A stretch of 64,000 nucleotides of DNA, from the NCBI GenBank assembly GCA_916700875.1, contig CAKAKS010000066.1, positions 33,458,990 through 33,522,989 on the forward strand. Direction: 5' to 3'. This document shows positions 26,676-39,200 of the stretch, in pieces (positions within the stretch are counted from its first letter, which is position 1; every line of letters starts with the position of its first letter). The DNA comes from Sebastes aleutianus (Eukaryota; Chordata; Actinopteri; Perciformes; Sebastidae). The position numbers and the translations under genes are program-made. The notes beneath the pieces were generated by a model that did no database searches, had not been told where the DNA came from, and saw nothing but the letters and a program-made list of their open reading frames with translations.

Positions 26676-26937
26676 ACTTTTTTAAGGTTAACACTGTTGC
26701 CTCACAGCAAGAGGGTCACCCTCAGAGCACGAGGGTCACCCGGCTTGGGGTCCTTCTGTTTGGAGTTTGCATGTTCTCCCCATGATAGCGTGTTTTTTTT
26801 CCAGGTTCTCCGGCTCATAGTCTGGCGACGTGTCCAGGGTGTGCCCCGCCTTCGCCCAATGTCAGCTGGGTTCCGCTCCTCCTGCGACCCTGAATAGGAT
26901 AAAAAGTTACAGATAATGGATGGATGGATGGATGTAG
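26676..26937 (+). mobile_element. SINE with (ATGG)n tail
   Basis: The order of motifs is that of a very common fish SINE: TTGCCTCACAGCAAGAGGGT, GGAGTTTGCATGTTCTCCCC, GTCCAGGGTGTGCCCCGCCT, CGACCCTGAATAGGAT and an (ATGG)n tail. A middle block is deleted relative to the usual form. Confidence 0.75.
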
Positions 26938-27032
26938 ACAGTTCCACCGAAGCTTTGGCACAATTTAAAGACTTACTTTGCCTTTTGTAATGGCTAGATG
27001 ACAAAAAGATATCAAACCATGTAGTGATATTA

Positions 27033-27440
27033 GAGAAATAGTCTCACATTTTGGGTATTTGCTTTCCTGCCAAGAGTTGGATAAGAAGATCGATAACACT
27101 CTCATGTTTGTGCGGTTAATATGAAATAACAGCCAGCAGCCAGTTTAGCTTAGCTTAGCATAAAGACTGGAAACAGGAAGAACAAGATCCACCTACCAGG
27201 ACCTTAAATTCACCAGCTGACACGTTATATCTTGTTTGTTTAATCCGTACTAAAATGTGTGGTTTTACGGTTTGGTATGTTTGCCTTGGCCAGGCGCAGT
27301 CACTTCCTGGAGTCTCTGCTGAGGCAGGCTAGCTGTTTTCCCCTGTTTCCAGTCTTTGTGCTAAGCTAAGCTGACTACTGGTTGTAGCTTCCAATTGTAC
27401 TGTAATGACTTGAGAGTGGCAGCAAACTTCTCTTTCATTG
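27033..27440. mobile_element. MITE family H copy 3
   Basis: CACATTTTGGGTATTTGC, GCCAAGAGTTGGATAAG and TTAGCTTAGCTTAGCATAAAG follow the family order. The right half ends near GGTTGTAGCTTCCAATTG. A fragment with that same right half lies at 31015-31110. Confidence 0.6.
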
Positions 27441-28486
27441 TAACCTGGGATGAGAGAATATCCAACTCGTTCTCACTCCCAACTCAACATAAGCTGGACA
27501 TGCTAATGTTACAACTGGACTTTTCTTCATTCCCTGGAGTCAACACGAGCACATGGCCAACTTGACGCATAATTGAACCGCAGTGTATTGCACCGGTGTG
27601 ACCTGTAATTTCCTCCTTGAGTAAGACTGGACTTTCCCGGTTTCAGCTTGATACTTACTTATAATACTAACAACATTAGAGCCAGGAAAATACATCTGCT
27701 AAATGCTCTGCTTTATAACCGCAGTAGTTATATCAACACAAGCGACTAATACGTCTTTTTGGAAGTTACCTCCACAAAAAAATGGTAGTCGAGTAACTGC
27801 GACCTGGAAGTGTTTTTTTTCAGGGGTGGAATTAGTGATTTGAGGGCCCCAAGCAAACGTTGTCTAGCTTTACTTTTCACCCTTTCTCTAACTTGGAGTG
27901 TTGTTCCCGTCAGTTGTAGAAAAAGAAAGGCCAACTCAAATGAACTATTAGTAAAACTACATAGTAAAATGCCTGCATTCAAATGGTTACTTCAACTTAA
28001 GAGTGAAAGAGGCGAAGAGAGGTATGGAGCTTTCATGTAATGATCATATCATAATGGTCGGGTCATGGAAATGTTACTATGCTGAAGCCTTTTTTTTAAA
28101 ATTCGGTCATGTTAGATTCTCAGTGATTTTCAAGCACAGGGCTGTGATCTACTGCTCCTCACTGAGCCCAAACACTTCATTAGCAGGGACCCTGCCATCT
28201 GCCTGTATTTTCTCTTTTCTTCTTATTTTGCTATGTTCGGGACATTTCTGGGCTTCAGCAAACAGTGTAGCTTCCAGTACTGTATGGCCTGCCAGCTTTT
28301 GGAATTTCATTGACTGGATCTGGCAGGCAGTGGGCAGTAGTGGCCAAAGTTCATGTGGATAGAGATGGGCAAGTCTGTGTGCTTAAGGATGGAAACTGAC
28401 TTCCTGTCTCCCTCTGCAGGAACAACACATTCTCAACTCATCACACACTCATGCTTTGTGAGTCCCCTTGGTACTCATTTGCTTAA

Positions 28487-29079
28487 AGCTACAGTGGGTA
28501 GAAATGGAGCAAATATGATTTAAAAAAGTTATTTTTATAAAACGATCACTATATCCTGACAGTAGTCAGTAAAAATCCTGTACCTTTGTTTCCTCCAGTG
28601 TCCTCCGGTCTTCCTAATGGCATCTGATCTAGAGTCTGCCATCTATGAGCCGGCTGTCAATCACTCGCGAAATCCGATCAAACGGTCAAACTAGGCACCG
28701 CTGATCAAATATGAATCAATATTCTGTTACTGTAATACCTATTTCTTGAATAAAATGTTTTCAGAATCATCTTGTAGTGTACTGTTTAGCTGTAAAATGA
28801 GAAAGTTTGTGACCCGTCAGCCATGTTGATATCTGTTGAGGAAATACCAAGCACCGCCCACCAGCCAGAGCACAGCCAATAGGAACGCTCTCTGTCTGAA
28901 ATGACCTGTGATTGGTCAAAGTCTTCCGTCAAAGGCTAGATATTTTAAAGCCTGGAAACAGAGCCATGAGGAGGAGCAGAAATCTAGTTATCTCTCAGAA
29001 CACTTGAATTACAATATGCTGAAAGGTTATTATGGAATTTTTGCCCAATGATGCCAAAAATATACTGCTTACTGAAGCT
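28487..29079. mobile_element. TTAA MITE family A copy 4, inverted
   Basis: Flanked by TTAA at 28483-28486 and 29080-29083. It reads in the opposite sense to the 6341 copy: AGCTACAGTGGGTAGAAATG at the left and GCTTACTGAAGCT at the right. Confidence 0.75.
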
Positions 29080-29397
29080 TTAACATGGTGAATTCAAACA
29101 AAACACTTGCTAAGGTTAAGGCAACAAAACCATTTAGTTAGGTTCAGAAAAAAACATCATGGTTGGGCTTAAAATGACTATGTTACGTGGCACATGAACA
29201 GCTGTTTGTAAAATGGAAAGTGAAACGGTGCTCTCCTGGATGAAAGCCTTGTGTTTGTCACACAGACTGTGTGAAAAGAAGTATTCATTATTCTCACTGT
29301 CCAAAAAACATCATGCCTGTGGGAGCATGAAATAAACTTTATAACCGTAGGAAGTCACACACTCACTGAGAACACATACACATTTCAACCAGGGTTG

Positions 29398-29412
29398 TGA
29401 GAGTGTGTGTGC

Positions 29413-29462
<50 letters not shown>

Positions 29463-29470
29463 TAGATAGA
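29398..29470. repeat. Compound microsatellite (GT)n(GA)n(GATA)n
   Basis: Adjacent GT, GA and GATA runs; a second GT run is at about 29607-29631. The stretch 29084-31596 otherwise shows no gene, only simple sequence and decayed repeat fragments. Confidence 0.9.
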
Positions 29471-31596
29471 TATGGCTCTCACCCCATCACCCTGCCCCAG
29501 CCAGGAGTTGAGCAAGCGGCCTGCAGCAGCACCGTCACATCAAACATCATCAACTGGGTTGTCGATGTGTAAATTGTGTATTATTGCATAAAATCATGCC
29601 AATGCATGTGTGTGTGTGTGTGTGTGTGTGTACTGTATCAGACCAGATGATTACCGACAGTAACTTAAGAGGAAGAAAAGGAAAACAGAGTGAAACCATC
29701 GCAGAAAGAGGCGAGATGTGATAATTGTTGAAATACAGGAATAATGGTGCACATACTCTCTCCTAGAAGGCATTCATAATGTTGTACTCGTTTGTTGTTA
29801 ACACGAAAAGTGAGAGAATGAAAATAGAGATATTGAGAGAGAAAAACCTTGCTTACTTCCTCACCTCCGCACACCTGGCCAATCACAAACCTGGCCAATC
29901 ATGAGGGAAAAGTGGGAGTGAATGTCAGAATATCGGTTTTGGAAAATTACAAAAATTGTCGCACACAGACACCCCCCAATTCCTTTTTGGAATGATGAGG
30001 GGGGGAGGGGGTTTCTGAAGCTGATCTGGCAACTTAACTTGCGCACCCTTTGTCTTTTAGGTTCCCACATTAAAATGGAACCATATGAGTCTGACATCCT
30101 TGCAGAGACTGGGTATATTACATCGTAACTGGCTGACCCTGCACCAACATCATAAATATGATTTACAGAGTTTTGTAGACTCGTATTTTTGATGACAGGA
30201 AGCACAGATGGGAGGGGGGCAGAATGAATTCCTGTCCAACAAACACAAAGCTTCATCCAGGAGACCGCTGTTCGTGTCCCGCTGCGTTAATTATTACAAA
30301 AGGAGACCAGGCGGGACCAAAAATAGCAAAAAAATGGCTTAGACCTCAGAGGGTTGTACCCTCCATCCAAAGCTGTGTTCAACTTGTTTGATAAAAGGAT
30401 AAACAAATGTACAATGCATTATTGTTTTTTTTGTTTTTTTATTTTGTGTGAATTAAAAAAACAGAAATCCACTTGCTTTTCATGTTTTCGTCTTCAAATC
30501 GGAAATTGGAATAGAAATGAAACCAAAACCAGAAAACAATTCGATACTATCACGATACTTGGGTGCTGAATCGATATGTATTGCGATTTTTATGTATTGC
30601 AATTCCTCTTCACACGTTACGATTTATTGCGATTTTTGTTAACTTTTTCAACACTAGACCGTGGGAAAAAGTTGAATTATACACTTCTAGGGACTTTTAC
30701 TTTGGAAAATATCTAAATTGATACAGTAAAAATGTTTGATATTTTCTCTACAACAGAACAAGATCGAACCAGGAAATTGTTTCACAAGATAGAACAGATA
30801 CCCAAAGGTTATATTTCAATCATAACTCAATTTTAACCAAATTTATAGTATCTGCAGTTAGGCTTTGTAGGGCAGCATAGGTGAACTTTTTTTTTCCCAC
30901 CCCTAATATCTATAAGCTATCTGCCCCACCTGCATCTATACAAAAACAAAGTAACTGGCAATGCTATAAGCCTAGATAGACAGACAGAGAGACAATACTT
31001 TTGACCCTATTTTGATTCCATAGACTGGCTGCTGGTTGTAACTTCCAATTGTACTGCACCGACTTGATAATGGCATCAAACTTCTCTTTCATTTAATCAG
31101 TTTGTAAAGTAACCTGGCATGGGTGAATATCAGCAGATATTCACTTCCCTTTACCTACACGTACAGTCTGATCAGCATTGACCAAAATAAATCTGTCATG
31201 TATTATCTGCCTTACGCCTACAACATGAATGAATACACACCAAAACACTCCCATGTCACAAGGGCAAATCAGTTGCATAATAGTTCAGGCGTTTGTTCAT
31301 TGTTTCATTGTCATGATTTATTGCGTCATCTCATGCTGCATTCACTTGCTACAGAACAGCTGGAGGTATTAGCGTTTAAATGCCATTGTTAGTTTTCACA
31401 TTGTAAATACTGCACCTGAACATGATGTTTGTCCATGAACTTAGTCATCAACAACTTAGATCACTGACGAGGAAACAGATAATGTAGTCTTGTTTAGAAC
31501 ATTATACAGATTTCAATCATTTTTATTATAAATGGCATTTTGTGGTCACAACTCAACTTAAACTTTATTACAATCCTCATAATACGTGGAATTTAA

Positions 31597-31810
31597 AGGC
31601 ACTGTTTGTAAATCCTAACACGTATATATCATTGCGGGTCGGTGTCCCATGCTCGCTCGCGGGTGGCTACGCTGTTCAAACAACACAAACTACACAGAAG
31701 CACCAAAACCGCAAAGTTCTATCTAGTGAAGCCCGTCTGTTAAACAGTGTCAACTCTTCCTGCTCCAGCCCCCCCAGCCGTGGTCAGAAGACACAGGGGA
31801 GACTGTAGCT
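31597..31810. mobile_element. Fragment of TTAA MITE family C
   Basis: Starts AAAGGCACTGTTTGTAAATC and contains GTCGGTGTCCCAT and GTTCTATCTAGTGAAGCCCG, also found inverted at 56990-57160. The other end is missing. Confidence 0.6.
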
Positions 31811-31834
31811 TTGGTCTCCTTAACCCACCCTAAG

Positions 31835-31985
31835 CATTAGGAGAAGGGGGCTGCTGCTAAGCAACTTGGGGTTCATCGTCTTGCTCAAGGACACTTGTGG
31901 ACATGTGGACACTGAAAGCTGGGGATCAAACCGCCAACCTTGTGGTTAGGACAACCCCCTCTACCCACCGAACTCCAGCCGTCCC
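31835..31985 (-). mobile_element. tRNA-derived SINE, copy 3, diverged
   Basis: Shares CAACTTGGGGTTCATCGTCT, TGCTCAAGGACAC and GGGGATCAAACCG with copies 1 and 2, on the minus strand. A more decayed relative occupies about 32185-32325. Confidence 0.6.
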
Positions 31986-32203
31986 CCCTCTCTCAAAATG
32001 TCTTGACACTGTAGGATGTGTGCCTGAAATGGCAATGGTTGGTTTGCTGTAACTTTGGGATGACATATTCCTCATGAAGCGTGCGTATCAAAAGCTGATC
32101 AGGAACAACCAACATCTGCAGAAAATATCCTTCATTGCATCCTTGACAGCTTTGCTGGAACTTGAGCAATCCTCAGTTTGATATATGTAAATGTAAATCC
32201 AAT

Positions 32204-32209
32204 TTTATT
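32204..32209 (-). other. Candidate poly(A) signal for the ch25h-like gene
   Basis: AATAAA on the minus strand, about 150 bases past the stop codon at 32361. It lies within repeat-like sequence, so use is uncertain. Confidence 0.35.
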
Positions 32210-32360
32210 GGCACACATTGTACTTATCACAGCGCAGCACAAAGTCAAATTTACCCCTCCTAGTGTATAAGGAGCAGTGGGCAGCTACTACACAGAGTGA
32301 GTGACAGACTGAGCTACTGCCGCCCTCAGAATGCAACAGTCCCCATATGCAACAGTTTTG

Positions 32361-35300
32361 TCACTTTGGACGCGTATACTGCACTGGTGCACGGTACGTG
32401 CCAAAGAGGAGGTCCCAGTGGGTGAAGTAGGGGGCGTAGTTGACACTGTGGAGAGTATGGTGGGCTTGGTGGTAGGGGGCTCCTCCCAGGCAGGGCAGCA
32501 GTCTGTGCAGAGCCCAGGGCAGGTCGTAGCCACAGTGGTCCTCCACCGCCAGCCAGCTGTTGATGAGGTGGAAGAAGGCTTCGCTCAGAGGGTGGCAGCC
32601 CACCACCCAGGCGCTGCTCAGAGCCAGCAGCAGCAGAGACAGCAGCTCCAGTGAGCCGCTGTCCTGAGCAGCCAGAGCAAAGGGTATGTGGTACTGATGG
32701 TGCAGCTGGTGGGCGTTGCGGTACAGCCAGGGAACCCTGATGAGAAACATACAAACAGCTGTCTCTGCTTATGTTCTTACTGTTATGGATAATCACTACA
32801 ATATTCCCAGAATGGTATAATGTCAGTGTGTCTGTGGTCGTTTACGCAATAGAAATTTAGTTCAACTATTACTAATAATATTGAAAAGCAACTGTCAGGA
32901 CACCTATGGTCACCTAGTATGTTCAGAATAAAGGATTCACATGCCATCAGTTTCCCTGTCCCTGATGATGCCAAAGTGATGTCATCAGGGTTATCTCCGA
33001 TTGGACTTGAGACTTAAAGGGACCTATTTAAAGGATCTATAGCGCATGGTCTAAAGTGCACGGCGCAAATGCATTTAGGGCGTGTCCAACTCCACTTTTG
33101 CTACTTCAGCGGTGCATAATCTGGGCGCAAAGCAAGGCGCAAGGGGCAAAGGGGTTGTGTTTAGTAATGTGTGTTTTATTAATCATAGGTTTGTTTTGGG
33201 CGTAACAGAAATTAAACCAATCAGAGTGTCATCTCCCATTCGCATCGCTTTTTAAAAGGCGGACTCGTCAAATTGGAGAAGCGAGCCGCTTTTCTGCTGA
33301 AACCGATCCGCTCATGCGCGAAGTGAAAGTGTGGAGCAGATGTATGTGATGCTTGGCCGTTGGACCCTCTGCCTCCGCCGTCTCCCAATCCTCTGTCCCA
33401 TCAACAACTCCATTTGACTGCATATGAGCAAAATGCACCTATTTAACTTGTGGAGCATTGAGCCTGTCCAAATAAGCTTTTGTGTCCTCCCACAAATCAT
33501 TATATTTAATTAACATTAAATTTGACAAACATGTATTGATAAATAATGAAAACTGTATTGCTTTCTGATGCAACCCACGGGGGACTCAGACCGGCTGAGT
33601 GGAACCCTCCAGAGCTGCTTTACGCACGGGCTTGCAGTCAGGCGGTGTGTAACGCGCCAATCCATCAGCCTCAAAACGCCGCCGTTTAGGGGGAGAGGGC
33701 CCGCAAACTTTGAAGTAGCCTCCGTCTACACTCACACACATAGAGGGAGGAGGAGAGGAGACGCCACAGAGGAGTGTGTGCACCGTGATCTCTCTGGTCA
33801 CGGCGGTCACGACTTGATTGACAAGCCATAGGTTAGAAGCAATATTACTTAAACACACAGCATGTTATTTGTCATTCTAATCCCATTTAATGTCTTTAAT
33901 TAGAACTGTGCCAAGCCAGGTGGAACAGATTTGTTATTGGACCACACAGCTCATCACATCAACTTATCTGATCTCCATGGGCTGTATATGGAGATGGATT
34001 AGAACTAATGATTTTGATTAGGCTGGTGCACGCCAAGGGTAGAGTACGAGCAGGGAGGCAGGGAGGCATCTGATTGGTTCTTTCCAAGCGGACCGCGAGG
34101 CAGTGACTGGTAGACTTTTTTAAAGGATTACAGCAGCTACAGATAACGGCTCTTCTCCGGCCCTTTTTCAGAGCTCATCAGTAATGGATCGCTGTCGGGG
34201 TGTAAAGACCATTTCAACCAATATAACAAATAGTGGATACTGGAGAACATCGTCAACCCTGCCTTTAATGTTATAACTGCCTCGTGGAAGTGATTCTAGC
34301 TATTTTTATGTGCTGCTTGGGTGGTTTCATTTATTGTATGAAAATAGAAAGTATTTCATATGCTCATCATAGGTTTTTAAAATCTTAATATGTGAAATAA
34401 CAGTCGCTGTCCGATAAATGTACTCGAGTAAAAAAGTGTAGGCTTTTAGCAGAAAATTTATATTAAAGTCGCCTACAAATACCCAGACCAGTCGCACCGC
34501 AGTTCATGAAATTATCACAAAATTTAATGTATTGATTTGTGTACATAGACACGTGATGGTCAGCACAAAATCAATTCGTATGTAATCCACGCAATTATGA
34601 ACTGGTGAAGTATGGCGGCGGATGCCAGGGTGGATGGGAGGGTCAAAAAACACATGACTTTCGCTCAGGAGACCGGTGTTTGTGTCCCATGTGAAACACG
34701 TCAAAGTTGATTTATTTGTCACGTACCTTTTATACTTCAGTTACAGCACTTTCTGAGTTATTTTAACCCAAAACCGCAATCTTTTCCTAAAGCTATCAAA
34801 GTATTTATCTCATTGTTAACTGCAATGGTTCAATAAAGGATAAATCAAAAGATGATCATATAGGCTGATCAACTTTTAATCTTTTTTTTGGGATGTGATT
34901 GGTTCACGTTGTGTCATGCCGCATTCCTGAAGCAACCTTTCTTGGAACAGCCGCTGGCTTTAGGGGGAGTTCTTTGATAACCTTACTACGGTGATGGACG
35001 GGTTTTAATTGATAGAGGCATACCGATATTGCTCAACTTCTCCTCTCCCTAGGCTCACCTTGCTCCCGATGACGGGGTGTTTATTGTAATATTTATATTA
35101 TAAACTGTTGATTTTAGATCCAAAGTGATTATCCCAAAGGAGGATGCACCACATCCTGAAATATATGTACATGTTTTAGTTGGAGACATTCCCTCACCTT
35201 AAAGCTTCAGTAGGCAGAATGTTTTTGGCATCATTGGGCAAAAATGTCATAATAACCTTTCAGCATATTGTAATTCAAGTGTTCTGAGAGATAATTAGAC

Positions 35301-36993
35301 TTCTGCTCTTCCTCATGGTTCTGTTTTCAGGCTTTAGAAAATCTAGCCCGTGACTGGAGACATTGGCCAATCACAGGTCATTTCAGAGAGAGTGTTCCTA
35401 TTGGCTGTTCATTCAACAGAGCCAGCTGTCAATCACACGCAAACTTTGCGAAACGGTCAAACTAGACAGCGCTGATCAAATATGAATCAATATTCTGTTA
35501 CTGTAATGCCTATTTCTCATGTAAAATGTTTTCAGAATCATCTTGTAGTGTACTGTTTACCTGTAGAATGAGAAAGTTTGCTCCGGCTGGTAGTCGGTGC
35601 TTGGTATTTCCTCAACTGATTTCAACATGGCTGCCGGGTCACAAACTCTCACATTTTACAGCTAAACAGTACACTACAAGATGTTTCTCAAAACATTTTA
35701 TGCGAGAAATAGGCATTACAGTAACATAATATTGATTCATATTTGATCAGCGGTGCCTAGTTTAACCATTTGATTGGATTTTGTGAGTGATGTCAGCTGC
35801 TCAGAGAAGGCAAGGCTCCAGCTCAGCTCGGATTGGTTGTTTTCCTCCGGTCTGCAAAATCTTGCAGATGCCATTAGGAGCACCGGAGGACACCGGAGGA
35901 ACATTATTTTTTTCAGATTACCTGTCTCACACACTACTGCCAGGATATAGTGAATTTTATAAAAAAATAACTTTTTCAATCATATTTGCTCCATTTCTAC
36001 CTACTGCAGCTTTAAAGGTCCCATATTGTAAAAAGTGAGATTTTGTGCTTTATAAATACTGTGAAAGTATCAAAACGTTCAATATACGGAGAAATACACA
36101 CAGCCCGTATTCAGAAATTGCGCATTTGAAACAAACCGTTAGGATTTCTGTCCATTTGTGATGTCACAAATATACAATATTTAGACCATTACACGGTTTT
36201 AAACGTACATATTCTAAATGTGTCCCAGTTTATTTCCTGTTGCAGTGTATGTGAATGACATCAACTGACAGGAAGTTAACATGGATCCAAACTGTTGCCT
36301 AGCAACGCAATTCCGTTGCAATTCCGTTGAAATGCACTAAAACGGAGCGTTTCAGACAGAGGGTAAATACAGGTATATTGAGACAGACAGTACGAGGAAA
36401 ATTAAGTTGTTTTTTTAACATTACAGCATGTAAAGATGTTCTAATAGAAACGGAAAATACAAGTATGAACCTGAAAATTAGCATGATATGGGACCTTTAA
36501 AGACGCCTCAAATAAAAACTGTCACATTGAAATAAACACAACCAACATGGTATGGGATGCAGACTGCTCACCGGTGCAGGCAGATGTGCCATATGAAGAA
36601 GAGCAGGTCGAAAAGCAGCAAACACGCGAAGACTTCCACGAAGAGCTGCCAGCAGGACGGAGCCAGCTGCGGTAGCGCGGGGCTCCTCAGTGCGTGGAAC
36701 AGCGCGTGGATCAGCGCGGTGGCCGGGAACACGGCGGTGACATATTTGAACAGCACGCTCCACAAACAGTCAAACCACCGGCGGAGAGACGGCGGAGGAC
36801 CGGAGCCCGCGGAGATCCTCCAGGACCGGACCCGCTGACTGACACCCCCCAGGGCGTCCAGCGCGAGGAACGGAGCGCTCAGCAGGACATGCATCAAGAA
36901 GGCGAAGGACGCGGGCAGGTACGGAGACAGCAGGATCTGCTCCTGACCGGATCTCACCGACTCCCAGAGACCCTGCAGGATGGGCTCTGTCAT
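32361..36993 (-). CDS. ch25h-like: Cholesterol 25-hydroxylase-like protein, two exons
   Basis: Exon 1 is 36993-36572 and exon 2 is 32736-32361, spliced CACCG/GTGAGC to ATCAG/GGTTCC; the joined codon is Arg. The product is 265 aa, close to human CH25H (272). It is an ER multi-pass diiron sterol hydroxylase of the fatty acid hydroxylase superfamily. The His boxes are visible: HICLH at the end of exon 1, then HQLHH, and HQAHHTLHSVNYAPYFTHWD near the C-terminus. Hydrophobic stretches (SFAFLMHVLLSAPFLAL, CLLLFDLLFFIWH) suit membrane spans. PWLYR, GCHPL and VEDH.GY are family signatures. The enzyme makes 25-hydroxycholesterol, a regulator of SREBP processing and an antiviral oxysterol. MTEPILQ is chosen as the start by family length; an in-frame ATG at 37080 would add 29 residues. 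Fish carry several ch25h-like paralogues, and I cannot say which this is. The 3.8-kb intron is unexpected because human CH25H has none. Confidence 0.9.
33030..33310. repeat. Interspersed repeat in the ch25h-like intron
   Basis: The stretch has the look of a common fish MITE: GCGCATGGTCTAAAGTGCAC, GGGCGCAAAGCAAGGCGCAA and AACCAATCAGAGTGTCATC. Ends are not clear. I see no gene in the remaining intron to 34483. Confidence 0.45.
34484..34800. mobile_element. MITE family I copy 2, truncated
   Basis: Begins AGACCAGTCGCACCGCAG and follows the 11165 element through CCCATGTGAAAC and CTTTTCCTAAA, but lacks the right inverted end. Confidence 0.6.
35203..36011. mobile_element. TTAA MITE family A copy 5, longest
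   Basis: Flanked by TTAA at 35199-35202 and 36012-36015; the right TTAA is shared with the next element. It contains a partial internal inverted duplication (TATGAATCAATATTCTGTTAC and TAACATAATATTGATTCATA). Confidence 0.8.
36016..36496. mobile_element. TTAA MITE family B copy 1
   Basis: Begins AGGTCCCATATTG and ends ATGATATGGGACCT, between TTAA at 36012-36015 and 36497-36500. Lies in the ch25h-like intron, 75 bases from exon 1. Confidence 0.8.
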
Positions 36994-38200
36994 CACGGCT
37001 CCAGCCTCACCAGCTCCTGCATCTTGTGCTCCAGGGCTGCAGCGGCCTCCTGATGATATGAAGTAGATAGAAGATACCAAGTCTTACCAAAGAATCACTT
37101 TTTCTTTGGAAAAAGCAGTGTTTGTATCCTTTTAAAACCAATATCCTCTTATGAATTATATGTTTCCACTTTGAATGTACTCCAGAAGGATCAGTCCTTG
37201 ATTGACTCTCTTACATTTCTAGAATAAAGGCATGTTGTGTAAAAGGGTCTTTAGATGTTGTTCCTCTGCTGCTGCCTCGCTTCTTCCTGGAGCTCCTGCT
37301 GCTGGAGAAGTTTTGTGTCCACACGGTGGAAGAAGAAGAAGGAGGAGGAGCTCCACATCCTATATGTGCAAATATACAAAGCTTAAAGTGTCCTTCTCTC
37401 CTATTTCTTTTATGTGGACATGTGGAGACTGAGTAGAAAGTCCCCTGAGGGCAGCGTTCTCTTTGACGCACTAGTACCACCTACTTTACGCCTACAGTTG
37501 GCTGTGGGAAATGCAGGGGGTTTCTGGCTGCACTGCCGCACTAGAGGACCAGTTTTTCTTCAGTGATGGCGGGGAGGTCTGATTATGATCCCACACAGAC
37601 AGATTACACTGCTGATTACTAATTCACTTAGAATTAGAGTCAGATTCTGGATTTGGTGATTTTATTTGGGGATTTTATTGGAAAAGGAGACATCCTCAGC
37701 CAGAACAGGATTGGTCCTCAAACTGGCAGAATATGAAAGAAATGATATGATGAATGATCCAGAGGGGTGAAAAAAAATTCCATTTCAACACCTCTTTGAT
37801 TTTCTTTACATTTTTCATTCTTTTTTTTTAATTAAGGAGACAAACATGCAGCTGTAAAATCAAATGAATCATCGCAAACGCCTGCAAACTATTACCAAAT
37901 TACTGTGTCATCAAAATGAACTATATTCTGAGATAAATTATCAAAATATTCAAATTGCACAGGGTATTATCTACAGTCATTATTTCAGTTAAGGCTGCAC
38001 TAGCCACCAGTCAAAGTGGACAAATGCTCCGAGAACCTAAAGCCCCCACATTCCCTCTGAGTCAGTTGGCTGTAATTAGTCATTAACAGTACGTTTGAGT
38101 GGGATAGAATTTGTGCCACAAAGGACGACGTCAACTAAAGAGGAACCTGCGTGATAATCCTCTCGATCTTGTAGACGGGTCATGTGTTTTTTAAGACTTA
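36994..38200. other. Upstream region of the ch25h-like gene
   Basis: This is the likely promoter side of the minus-strand gene. Short open frames and a GCTGCTG/GGAGGAGG-rich patch at 37260-37360 are present, but none resembles a known protein. Confidence 0.35.
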
Positions 38201-38896
38201 AAGCGGCTATAATCAATACGTTTATATTAACAATGTATCAAATGACAATGAGAACACAAATGCAGGAACTTTCCCCCCAGAACTAAGAACTTTTTGAGGA
38301 ACTCATTGCATTTTGACTGTAGGAACCAGCGTCTAAATCAAGTTCTGGGGGCATTTTTACCCCCCAAAAAGGAAAGTAAAGTTAGTCTCTGCTGTCGGCT
38401 TCCTGACTCAGAAAAAAAGGGAAAAGAGAGAGAGTATATATGCAGCAGTAAATAATGTCACAGTGAGACGAAACCCAACGACAGTTTATTTTTTTTCTAA
38501 GGTTTAATTTTTTTCCGCTGTGTTTACTGCTGTGACCAGCAGCAGCCCCTCGTCCCATATCGTGTTGCTTCTTCATATGTTGGCAGACTAATTTGCCTAA
38601 TCTTCGCAGGTCTTTAGACCGCGGTGGAAACGCAGACAACAGTGAGCTGAAGGAACCTTTTAGTTCCTTGAAGGGACTAAAAGTCCCGTGGAAACTTTTG
38701 GTGGAAACCCGACTAATGTGACAAGGTGAAAGCTGCCGCTCATAGTGATGAACCTACGGAGAATTGTCACCTGAACCTGCAGCTCCTCTCAGCTCTACAG
38801 AGCTCTGTCTTGAGTTTCAGCTCATTGTTCAGCTGTCCGGCCCACACCTCTACTGTTTTAGTTCACTCTCACTGCTCTCTAGCGTCGCTTTCAGCC

Positions 38897-38941
<45 letters not shown>

Positions 38942-39200
38942 GGCAGCTGTTTTCAGTGAAAAAGCTCTTAAGTCCCACTGACCCAGTCAGCAAATAGCTG
39001 GTGACCATAATGGAGCATTTAGCAGCTAAAGAACCAGATATTTCCTTCGGGTGTTAGTAGAGACCAAAAACCGAGCTAAAAGAGAGTGAATGTTGGACAT
39101 ACATGTGCCAGAAACCCAACTCCAAATGAAAGCTAATGTCACTGGGTGGTATGCCGCATGCGCGAGAGGCGACACAGTTCCATGCACGTCTCTGTATGTC
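38200..39200. mobile_element. Composite decayed MITE region
   Basis: Contains AAAGCGGCTATAATCAATAC at the left, and at 39060-39150 a block (GCCAGAAACCCAACTCCAAATG then AAAGCTAA) related to 15915-15950. An inner element about 38265-38710 has ends with AGTTCCTTGAAGGGAC-type motifs. Boundaries are approximate. Confidence 0.4.
38898..38940. repeat. (CAG)14 trinucleotide repeat
   Basis: An uninterrupted CAG run preceded by CAGCCG. It is open in two frames but sits inside repeat DNA with no gene support. Confidence 0.95.

Noticed and set aside
38898..38940. CAG repeat as a polyglutamine or polyalanine coding tract
   Set aside because: Open in several frames but inside decayed repeat DNA with no gene structure.
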